In this document: in pieces, positions 26,559 to 34,098 of the stretch
Numbering within the stretch: position 1 is the stretch's first letter
Layout of the letters: each line of letters begins with the position of its first letter
Assembly: GCF_020091405.1 (NCBI RefSeq)
Contig: NZ_CP081903.1
Span: 6,076,501 to 6,140,500, forward strand
Direction: 5' to 3'
DNA: 64,000 bases
Source of the DNA: Bacteroides cellulosilyticus
GTDB lineage: Bacteria; Bacteroidota; Bacteroidia; Bacteroidales; Bacteroidaceae
Made by a program: the position numbers and the translations under genes
The notes under the pieces: model-generated
What the model was told of the DNA's origin: nothing
The model's database searches: none
What the model saw: only the letters and a program-made list of their open reading frames with translations

Positions 26559-29459
26559 ATGAAAAGAATTGTTTTATTACTTACCATAATTCTATATGGA
26601 AGCTCACTCTTTGCACAAGATATCGAGGCGAACGTGCAAGATCGTCTTCAATCTTTCTTCCGGGAATATACTACCACAACCGTAAATATAGGAACTTGTA
26701 AACTGGATAGTTTCCGCATCAATCACCAAAAGAAAAAGCTGTTCATCTATGCCGATGAAAAGTTTTCCTATCAGCCTTTTCGGCCGGAAACAGTGGATGC
26801 CATTTATCGACATCTGAAACAGATATTACCGGGTCCTGTGAACTACTACGATCTGACGGTAGTAACAAGCGGACAAACTATCGAAAACCTCATTCCAAAC
26901 TTATATCGGAAAGGAAAGAAAGATAAGTCTCGCCTGTACAGCGGACTGGAATACAAAGGTGAACCTTGGGTGACACGCACTTCCCGTCCTTACGACGTCA
27001 GCCGGGGATTAGAAGGGAAGCATATAGCTTTATGGCAAAGCCACGGGAAGTATTTCATCAACAAAACAGGCGAATGGGGTTGGCAACGGCCACGGTTATT
27101 CTGCACCACAGAAGACCAGTTCACACAATCCTTTATCCTGCCTTATGTTATCCCTATGCTAGAGAATGCCGGTGCCAACGTATTTACCCCCCGCGAACGG
27201 GATACACAAAAGCAGGAAGTCATTGTCGATAATGACGGTGCGCAGAATTCCCTCTACCTGGATGTGAAAAGTCGTAAAGCCAAATGGGAGCAAACAGGAC
27301 TCCCCGGCTTTGCCTGGCGCAAACAGGTTTATCGGGACGGAGAGAACCCCTTCGTCAGTGGTACCGCACGTTTTGCCCCTACAGAAAAGAAAAAAGACAA
27401 AGCCTTTGCCGAGTGGATACCCGATATTCCGGAAACAGGAGAGTATGCTGTATACGTCTCTTATCAAACTTTGCCTAATAGCGTAAGTGATGCCAAATAT
27501 ATTGTTTTCCATAATGGAGGAACCACTGAGTTCAAGGTAAATCAGCAGATAGGTGGTGGTACATGGGTGTATCTCGGTACTTTTTCTTTTGATAAGGGAA
27601 AGAATGATTATGGCATGGTGGTACTTAGCAATGAAAGCAAACAGAAAGGGGTAGTCTGCGCTGATGCCGTACGCTTTGGTGGTGGAATGGGCAATATAGA
27701 ACGCGGTGGAGAAACCAGTGGAATGCCTCGTTATCTGGAAGGTGCCCGTTATTCCGCCCAATGGTCCGGCATGCCTTATCCGGTTTATGGCGGGCGTGAA
27801 GGTAAAGATGATATGTCCGATGACATTAATGTACGTTCCAGAATGATTAACTATTTGTCCGGCGGTTCGATATTCAATCCCAAAGACAAAGGTTTAGGAG
27901 TACCTTTTGAACTCTCAATGGCATTGCACAGCGATGCGGGTGTCAGCAAAGAAGATAAAATCATAGGTACGCTCGGCATATATACCACTGAATTCAATGA
28001 CGGAGTACTCGGAGCCGGAACAGACCGCTATGCCTCCCGAGACCTTTCCGACATTCTGCTTACCCAACTCCAGCGGGATATCCGTTCCAGTTATGCCACG
28101 GACTGGACTCGCCGCAGCATGTGGAACCGTAATTACAGTGAAACGCGACTGCCCGCCGTTCCTTCCACTATTGTCGAATTACTTTCGCACCAGAACTTTG
28201 CCGATATGCGCCTCGGACATGATCCCAACTTTAAATTCACCGTAGGACGCTCTATTTATAAAGCCATTCTGCAATACCTTTGCGATCAGCATGGCAAGGA
28301 TTATGTGGTACAACCTCTTCCTGTAAGTAACTTCGCAATTCGCTTCGGCAACAAAAAGAACACACTGGAACTTTCCTGGAATGGTGAAGAAGACCCGTTG
28401 GAACCAACTGCCAAACCGCGCGAATACATCGTATATACCCGCATTGGTCGTGGGGGCTTTGACAATGGCATACGTGTCAATAGTCCCTCTTATACCGTAA
28501 AGATAGAACCCGGTATTGTCTATTCCTTTAAAGTAACCGCGGCCAACCGGGGTGGAGAAAGTTTCCCCTCCGAAATTCTTGCAGCTTATAAAGCAAAAAA
28601 AGAAAAAGGACGTGTGTTAATTGTCAATGGATTCGACCGCCTCAGTGGGCCAGCCGCCATTGATACCCCCACTGAAGCCGGATTCGATTTAAGTAAAGAT
28701 CCGGGTGTACCTTACTTATATGACATCTCACTTTGTGGTGCTCAAACAGAATTCTCCCGTAAACAGACCAGAAAGGAACTGGGACGTAGCGGTAGTGAAT
28801 GGGAAGGAATGAAAATTGCCGGAAACAGCTTCGATTATCCTTTCATACATGGGAAAGCGATACAGGCATCCGGAGATTATAGTTTTGTATCATGCAGTGA
28901 TGAAGCCGTAGAAAGCGGACGTATTCCATTGGAAGCTTACGATATCGTAGACTATATCCTCGGACTGGAAAAAGAAGACCGCCAAAGCAATCCGGCAAGC
29001 AATGCATATTACAAAACCTTTTCCTCTGCCATGCAGCGAGTACTGACCGCTTATTGCCAATCCGGTGGAAATCTGCTTGTGAGCGGTTCCTATCTTGGCA
29101 GCGATATGAACGGTTCGCAAGGAGACCGGGAGTTCACACAAAACATTCTGAAATATGCCTACGGACAGTCCATCACCGATAATCGCTCAGGAAATATTAA
29201 TGGTCTGGGACGTACATTCAGTATCCCCCGCCTACCCAATGAGTACGCTTATCCTGTAACTGCTCCCGAATGTATTCTACCGACAGGTACTGCTTTCCCG
29301 GTACTCACCTATACTGCCGGAAATCAAAGTGCCGCCATTGCCTATCAGGGCAACTACCGTACCTTCGTTATGGGGTTCCCATTAGAGAGTATTGAACAGG
29401 AAACGGATCGCAACGCTGTCATGGCTTCTATCCTGCAATTCTTTCAAGCAAAAAAGTAG
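26559..29459 (+). CDS. Golvesin-domain exoprotein with amidase-like domain (often annotated xanthan lyase)
   Basis: The 966-residue protein starts with a signal peptide (to about residue 19, SSLFAQ). The middle part contains a golvesin C-terminal-like beta domain (about 265-375, AEWIPDIPETGEYAVYVSYQ). It is inserted in, or next to, an N-acetylmuramoyl-L-alanine amidase-like fold (about 140-575): ALHSDAG and ELLSHQNFADM recall the metal-binding His/Glu blocks of Amidase_3. A fibronectin III domain (about 590-675) and a C-terminal Rossmann-like domain (from GRVLIVNGFDRLSGP) follow. Homologues are commonly called xanthan lyase without proof. A peptidoglycan- or glycan-related surface role is inferred. 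A TAATTTTG box lies at 26487-26494. It is monocistronic. Confidence 0.75.
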   Translation: MKRIVLLLTIILYGSSLFAQDIEANVQDRLQSFFREYTTTTVNIGTCKLDSFRINHQKKKLFIYADEKFSYQPFRPETVDAIYRHLKQILPGPVNYYDLTVVTSGQTIENLIPNLYRKGKKDKSRLYSGLEYKGEPWVTRTSRPYDVSRGLEGKHIALWQSHGKYFINKTGEWGWQRPRLFCTTEDQFTQSFILPYVIPMLENAGANVFTPRERDTQKQEVIVDNDGAQNSLYLDVKSRKAKWEQTGLPGFAWRKQVYRDGENPFVSGTARFAPTEKKKDKAFAEWIPDIPETGEYAVYVSYQTLPNSVSDAKYIVFHNGGTTEFKVNQQIGGGTWVYLGTFSFDKGKNDYGMVVLSNESKQKGVVCADAVRFGGGMGNIERGGETSGMPRYLEGARYSAQWSGMPYPVYGGREGKDDMSDDINVRSRMINYLSGGSIFNPKDKGLGVPFELSMALHSDAGVSKEDKIIGTLGIYTTEFNDGVLGAGTDRYASRDLSDILLTQLQRDIRSSYATDWTRRSMWNRNYSETRLPAVPSTIVELLSHQNFADMRLGHDPNFKFTVGRSIYKAILQYLCDQHGKDYVVQPLPVSNFAIRFGNKKNTLELSWNGEEDPLEPTAKPREYIVYTRIGRGGFDNGIRVNSPSYTVKIEPGIVYSFKVTAANRGGESFPSEILAAYKAKKEKGRVLIVNGFDRLSGPAAIDTPTEAGFDLSKDPGVPYLYDISLCGAQTEFSRKQTRKELGRSGSEWEGMKIAGNSFDYPFIHGKAIQASGDYSFVSCSDEAVESGRIPLEAYDIVDYILGLEKEDRQSNPASNAYYKTFSSAMQRVLTAYCQSGGNLLVSGSYLGSDMNGSQGDREFTQNILKYAYGQSITDNRSGNINGLGRTFSIPRLPNEYAYPVTAPECILPTGTAFPVLTYTAGNQSAAIAYQGNYRTFVMGFPLESIEQETDRNAVMASILQFFQAKK

Positions 29460-29489
29460 AAAACAATACGTCTAATTAAAAATAACGCT

Positions 29490-29497
29490 TATCTTTG
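29490..29497 (+). promoter_or_regulatory. Bacteroides -7 box of the 29.5-kb pair
   Basis: TATCTTTG matches TAnnTTTG and lies about 36 bp before the ATG at 29534, downstream of the end of the 26559-29459 gene. It suggests that the two small genes have their own promoter. Confidence 0.5.
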
Positions 29498-29533
29498 CTC
29501 TCAGAGTATAAACCTTTAAAAATATAAAACACT

Positions 29534-29848
29534 ATGTATACTATACAAGCAAACCCCAGCGGTACCCGCAGCCTAGAGATATCCGAAGAGAACCTGGCAA
29601 CCATTGAGAAATACGGACTTTTCCGTCATCTTATTGACAGTAATGGTATTGTAGACGAATCTGTTTTGGAAAAACTGCGACTGAATATCCGCTCCCTCAT
29701 CGCATCACAGGAAGAAGACAGCAAAGACTTGCTCGACCTCTGCATCGACGTGATATACCATAACAACATGAAAGCCTTCGGATTACAGCAACTGATTAAG
29801 CTCTATCTGGAATGGTTTTCAAAGCAGGAACCCATAGAAGAGGAATAA
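29534..29848 (+). CDS. Conserved small hypothetical protein
   Basis: A 104-residue acidic cytoplasmic protein with no signal peptide or membrane segment. It has a short beta-like N-terminus (MYTIQANPSGTRSLEIS), then predicted helices (NLATIEKYGLFRHLI, VLEKLRLNIRSLIA, LIKLYLEWF) and an acidic tail. I recognise no catalytic motif or family. It lies 4 bp upstream of the TusA-like gene, so the two are certainly cotranscribed and probably work together, perhaps as a small complex. Good codon usage and a dedicated promoter support a real gene. Confidence 0.75.
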   Translation: MYTIQANPSGTRSLEISEENLATIEKYGLFRHLIDSNGIVDESVLEKLRLNIRSLIASQEEDSKDLLDLCIDVIYHNNMKAFGLQQLIKLYLEWFSKQEPIEEE

Positions 29849-29852
29849 TAAA

Positions 29853-30068
29853 ATGAAAACAATCGACACGTGCGGTCAAAAACTTTACAGTCCTCTCATC
29901 CCGGCCGTCAAAGCCATGTGCGAAGCTACACCGGGTGAGAAACTGGAAATTATCATGAATGATACTGCTGCCTTCAATGATTTAAAAGAATATCTGGCAG
30001 AACAACAAATCGGCTTTCGTGAGATTTACGATGGCGAACAAATGACGGTGCAATTCACCAAAAGATAA
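29853..30068 (+). CDS. TusA/SirA-like small protein lacking the catalytic cysteine
   Basis: The 71-residue protein fits the TusA/SirA fold: beta-alpha-beta-alpha-beta-beta, with the family-typical PLIPAVKAM helix and the C-terminal GEKLEIIMNDTAAFNDLKEY segment. TusA proteins carry sulfur on the cysteine of a CPxP motif. Here that position reads GQKLYSPLI, so the Cys and first Pro are replaced (Leu-Tyr), though a different cysteine occurs three residues earlier (DTCGQ). Persulfide transfer by the standard mechanism is unlikely; a binding or regulatory role, or use of Cys7, is possible. It is the second gene of a two-gene operon ending at the terminator 30125-30175. Confidence 0.65.
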   Translation: MKTIDTCGQKLYSPLIPAVKAMCEATPGEKLEIIMNDTAAFNDLKEYLAEQQIGFREIYDGEQMTVQFTKR

Positions 30069-30124
30069 ATTGTGCAGTAAATAGCAAATCATCATTCATG
30101 ATCGTATCCGGGAATTAGAGATAA

Positions 30125-30175
30125 AAAAACGAATCCTGTTTCAGCATAAGAAAGCTTCTAACAGGATTCGTTTTT
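30125..30175. terminator. Bidirectional intrinsic terminator
   Basis: AAAAACGAATCCTGTT (30125-30140) and AACAGGATTCGTTTTT (30160-30175) are exact reverse complements, so the A and T runs flank a GC-containing stem. It lies between the convergent TusA-like gene and the PAS kinase gene and can end transcription from both sides. Confidence 0.85.
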
Positions 30176-30192
30176 ATATTATTTTCTCTCAT

Positions 30193-31377
30193 TTAATTAT
30201 ATTCCCGATTCATAATCAAGGGTACTACAAACCAAAATGTAGAACCTTTATTGACCTCAGATTCCAAACCTGCCCTACCTCCCAAATTTTGGATAATAGT
30301 TTGTGAAAGTGTCAACCCCAGACCTGTTCCCGGTACTTCCCGATCCAACTTTTTAAAACTGGAAAATATCTCTTGCTGTTCTTCTTTCGGAATTCCAATT
30401 CCAGTATCGGATACATAAAAGTAAACCTCATCCGTTCCCTCCATACGACAACTAAAGCGTATCTCCCCTGATTTGGTAAACTTGATCGCATTATGAATCA
30501 GGTTTGCCATCACCTGAATGATGCGTTGGCGTTCAGAATACATGATAATAGGCTGCACAGAGTCTTCACAAATCAAATCAACTGAAGGATTATTGAATAG
30601 TTTCACCTTAAACATACCTTCCAGTTCTCTTAACAAGTCATTGGCATCAAACTCAGAATACTCAAAATTCAGAGTTCCGGCTTCTATCTGCGAAAGATCA
30701 AAGATATCATTTATCAAACGTAACAAACGTTCATTGTTCTCTGAAATAATATCCATATACATTTTCTTTTCCTCTTCATCAGAAGCAGTAGCTATCAATC
30801 CCGAAAAACCAACAATCGCATTCAGTGGTGTACGGACTTCATGACTTATATTCGCAATAAAAGTGGATTTCAATCTCTCTGCAGATATCGAGTTCTTTCT
30901 CTCAATATTCAGCAACCTTTGAACATTCTGTAGTTCCGTCACATCATAAACCGTCAATACCATATGATCTTCCCCGTCAATAACAACATAAGCCCCCGAT
31001 ACTGAAACATCACAAGGGATTACTTTGTCTTCTTCGTCATTCAGAAGATTCATAGAAGCATTTACTTTTTGGAAACTCTCTTTCTTATGAAAAGCTCTTC
31101 CAATAGCCGCGCGGATACCACAAAGTTTACACTGCTGATGCATACCACATTCGCCGGCTTCGGCAGCATTCCGGCAATGCAACAGGTCACCGACCTTTTG
31201 TGTCATACCAACCTCAGGAGCAGGAAGCTTATTCAAGGAATAGTAATTGGTATCGCAGACTATAAAATCTTTATCAATCAGTAAAAAATAAGCATTGATA
31301 TTCTGCAAAATCATAGTTGTCTGATCGAGTTTGCGTTGTATCACATCTTTTGATTCTTCATACGGAGGTATTTCCAT
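30193..31377 (-). CDS. Cytosolic PAS-domain sensor histidine kinase with a four-cysteine motif
   Basis: A 394-residue kinase without transmembrane segments. The N-terminal PAS domain (about residues 20-145) carries four cysteines, Cys68, Cys77, Cys83 and Cys86 (pattern C-X8-C-X5-C-X2-C, in LLHCRNAAEAGECG and QQCKLCG). These could bind a metal or Fe-S cluster or act as a redox switch. The second PAS half has VIPCDVSVSG. HisKA follows with His179 in NISHEVRTPLNA, then HATPase with GTGLGLTLS. No receiver domain and no response-regulator gene lie nearby, so the partner is elsewhere. It probably senses redox state or a cytosolic ligand. Single gene, converging on the terminator at 30125-30175. Confidence 0.9.
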   Translation of the reverse strand: MEIPPYEESKDVIQRKLDQTTMILQNINAYFLLIDKDFIVCDTNYYSLNKLPAPEVGMTQKVGDLLHCRNAAEAGECGMHQQCKLCGIRAAIGRAFHKKESFQKVNASMNLLNDEEDKVIPCDVSVSGAYVVIDGEDHMVLTVYDVTELQNVQRLLNIERKNSISAERLKSTFIANISHEVRTPLNAIVGFSGLIATASDEEEKKMYMDIISENNERLLRLINDIFDLSQIEAGTLNFEYSEFDANDLLRELEGMFKVKLFNNPSVDLICEDSVQPIIMYSERQRIIQVMANLIHNAIKFTKSGEIRFSCRMEGTDEVYFYVSDTGIGIPKEEQQEIFSSFKKLDREVPGTGLGLTLSQTIIQNLGGRAGLESEVNKGSTFWFVVPLIMNREYN

Positions 31378-31598
31378 AATATATAGATTGATTTATATTT
31401 TATTTGTGCCATCGGCGTACAAAAGTATAAAATATAAAGATAAAACAGACGATTCTCTGATATTTTTGTTAGCGCTCACCTTACAAGGAGGATTTCGTCG
31501 TCTCACGAAGCCGTTTTACCTCGGACTTGGGGACGAACCGCAAGCATCGTCAACAGGAATTTAACTATGCATTTTCTGGCTGAACTTCATTTTATGCG

Positions 31599-31606
31599 TA
31601 TCTTTG
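31599..31606 (+). promoter_or_regulatory. -7 box directly before the ygiQ start codon
   Basis: TATCTTTG is followed by CGGC and then the ATG at 31611. With the usual Bacteroides spacing, transcription would begin at or within a base or two of the start codon, which implies a leaderless mRNA. Confidence 0.5.
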
Positions 31607-31610
31607 CGGC

Positions 31611-33428
31611 ATGAAAGAATATCGACTGACTGATTGGTTGCCCACAACGAAAAAAGAAGTGGAGTTACGCGGATGGGACGAACTGGACGTTATCCTGTTC
31701 AGTGGTGACGCTTATGTAGACCACCCTTCTTTCGGGGCTGCTGTTATCGGACGTATCCTCGAAGCAGAGGGTTTGCGCGTGGCGATTATACCTCAACCCA
31801 ATTGGCGGGATGACTTACGCGACTTCAAGAAGTTAGGACGTCCCCGCCTGTTCTTTGGTATCAGTCCCGGATGTATGGACTCTATGGTAAACAAATACAC
31901 TGCCAACAAGCGTTTACGTAGTGACGATGCCTATACACCGGATGCACGTCCGGATATGCGTCCGGATTACCCTTCAATTGTTTACACTCAAATTCTGAAG
32001 AAATTATATCCCGACGTTCCCGTCGTATTGGGAGGTATCGAAGCAAGCATGCGCCGCGTGACGCATTATGATTATTGGCAGGATAAGCTTATGAAAAGCA
32101 TTCTCATAGAAAGCGGGGCCGACTTGCTGATTTACGGAATGGGAGAAAAACCTGTGGTGGAACTGATAAGAAGATTCAATGATAAGCGGTTATCACTAAA
32201 TACCATTCCGCAAATTGCTTACCTATGCAAGACAACGGACTTCATCAGTGAAGAAGGAGATATCCGTCTCTTTTCTCATGCTGAATGTCTGAAAGACAAG
32301 AAGAAGCAGGCTGCCAATTTCCGCCACATTGAAGAAGAGAGTAATAAATATACTGCCTCCCGTATTACACAGGAAGTGGATAACATGACTGTTGTTGTCA
32401 ATCCTCCTTACCCACCCCTGACGGAAGCTGAACTCGACCGTTCGTACGATTTGCCCTACACCCGTCTGCCTCATCCCAAATACAAAGGCAAGCGAATTCC
32501 GGCATACGATATGATTAAGTTTTCGGTGAATATCCACCGTGGGTGTTTCGGTGGTTGTGCATTTTGCACGATCTCGGCACATCAGGGAAAATTTATTGTA
32601 AGCCGCAGTAAAGAAAGCATTCTTAAAGAAGTAAAGGCACTAATGGAGCTTCCCGACTTTAAAGGATACCTGAGTGACCTTGGCGGTCCATCCGCCAATA
32701 TGTACCGGATGAAAGGGAGGGATGAGAATATTTGTAAGAAGTGCAAACGCCCCTCATGTATCCATCCTAAAGTTTGTCCGAACCTGAATACCGACCATCG
32801 GCCTTTACTGGATATTTATCATGCGGTAGACACTCTACCCGGCATCAAAAAGAGTTTCATCGGTAGTGGTGTACGTTACGACTTGCTCTTGCATCAAAGC
32901 AAAGATCCGGCGACTAATAAAAGCACTGATGAATATACCCGCGAATTAATAGCCCGCCACGTAAGCGGTCGTCTTAAAGTGGCACCGGAACATACCAGTG
33001 ACCGGGTATTGAGTATCATGCGCAAGCCCTCGTTCGACCAGTTTCAGGAATTCAAAAAGATATTCGATCACATCAACCGCGAAGAAGGGTTGCGGCAACA
33101 GCTGATTCCTTATTTCATTTCCAGCCATCCCGGCTGCAAGGAAGAGGACATGGCAGAACTGGCTGTTATCACCAAGCGCCTTGATTTTCATTTGGAACAA
33201 GTGCAAGACTTTACCCCCACCCCCATGACCGTAGCCACTGAAGCTTGGTATACCGGCTATCATCCATACACATTGGAGCCTGTATTCAGTGCCAAAACAC
33301 CACGTGAAAAGCTGGCGCAGCGTCAGTTCTTCTTCTGGTATAAACCGGAAGAACGAAAGAACATCATCAACGAACTGCGCCGTATCGGACGGATGGATTT
33401 GATAGACAAATTATATGGAAAACGATAA
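31611..33428 (+). CDS. ygiQ: YgiQ-family radical SAM protein
   Basis: The 605-residue protein of the UPF0313/YgiQ family has an N-terminal B12-binding-like region (GWDELDVILFSGDAYVDHPS). The radical SAM core has the cluster-binding cysteines Cys312, Cys316 and Cys319 in HRGCFGGCAFCT. A C-terminal DUF3362-type extension includes VAPEHTSDRVLSIMRKP and FTPTPMTVATEAWYTG. An additional cysteine group (CKKCKRPSCIHPKVC) may bind a second metal centre. The biochemical reaction of YgiQ is unknown. The N-terminus matches the family from residue 8 on, so the ATG at 31611 is right. A porin-like gene follows 14 bp later. Confidence 0.93.
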   Translation: MKEYRLTDWLPTTKKEVELRGWDELDVILFSGDAYVDHPSFGAAVIGRILEAEGLRVAIIPQPNWRDDLRDFKKLGRPRLFFGISPGCMDSMVNKYTANKRLRSDDAYTPDARPDMRPDYPSIVYTQILKKLYPDVPVVLGGIEASMRRVTHYDYWQDKLMKSILIESGADLLIYGMGEKPVVELIRRFNDKRLSLNTIPQIAYLCKTTDFISEEGDIRLFSHAECLKDKKKQAANFRHIEEESNKYTASRITQEVDNMTVVVNPPYPPLTEAELDRSYDLPYTRLPHPKYKGKRIPAYDMIKFSVNIHRGCFGGCAFCTISAHQGKFIVSRSKESILKEVKALMELPDFKGYLSDLGGPSANMYRMKGRDENICKKCKRPSCIHPKVCPNLNTDHRPLLDIYHAVDTLPGIKKSFIGSGVRYDLLLHQSKDPATNKSTDEYTRELIARHVSGRLKVAPEHTSDRVLSIMRKPSFDQFQEFKKIFDHINREEGLRQQLIPYFISSHPGCKEEDMAELAVITKRLDFHLEQVQDFTPTPMTVATEAWYTGYHPYTLEPVFSAKTPREKLAQRQFFFWYKPEERKNIINELRRIGRMDLIDKLYGKR

Positions 33429-33442
33429 ATATTAATCTACCA

Positions 33443-34087
33443 ATGATGAAACGACTCTTAATTCTCTTCGCTCTCTTTTTGAGTTATGCAAGCACAACCT
33501 TGCAAGCACAAGACTACCTGCCGCAAAACTTCAGTATCTCACTGGGTGGCGGACTAACATTGCCGCGCGTAGAAGGAAACCGTAATGACTTTTTCAGTAA
33601 AAATGGCGACCGTGCGGGATACAACCTGATGACAGAAGGACGCTACTACTTCATGCCCAACTTTGCCCTAGGGCTTCAGTATGATTACTTACGGGTAGCT
33701 CGTCTGCCGGATAAAATGCACCTCCATTATATACACCCCAATATTACTTACCGCTACTTGTGGAGCGAGGGAAACCAAGGGGTATTTCTTTCATTCGGCA
33801 TAGGCTACATGAACTATCAGGAACGTACTTACCAACGAGGTGAACGGAATGGAATATCTTTTCAGAGAGGATATTGCGGACTGTCATTCGGCATGGGTTA
33901 CGAATTCTACATTACCAAGAAATTATCAGGAGTGTTTCGTGCAGATATACTCACAGCCGACTGGTTTGCAAACCCCGACGCACGGCTTTCCAATCCATAC
34001 GATTATGATGACGGAATAGACCACAGTTGGTTTAAGAACAATGTCACATTCTTTAATCTGGGATTTGCGGTACAGTTTGGACGATAG
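33443..34087 (+). CDS. Outer-membrane beta-barrel protein
   Basis: The 214-residue protein has a signal peptide (about residues 1-22, ending TTLQAQ), then alternating amphipathic strands typical of an 8-stranded OmpW/OmpX-like porin-family barrel: FSISLGGGLTLP, ALGLQYDYLRV, GVFLSFGIGYMNY, CGLSFGMGYEFYI, and the terminal strand NLGFAVQFGR. No ligand-binding domain is visible. It follows ygiQ closely (14 bp), although a functional link is not obvious. It converges on mfd with only 11 bp between the stops. Confidence 0.8.
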   Translation: MMKRLLILFALFLSYASTTLQAQDYLPQNFSISLGGGLTLPRVEGNRNDFFSKNGDRAGYNLMTEGRYYFMPNFALGLQYDYLRVARLPDKMHLHYIHPNITYRYLWSEGNQGVFLSFGIGYMNYQERTYQRGERNGISFQRGYCGLSFGMGYEFYITKKLSGVFRADILTADWFANPDARLSNPYDYDDGIDHSWFKNNVTFFNLGFAVQFGR

Positions 34088-34098
34088 TCGTCAGGAAA

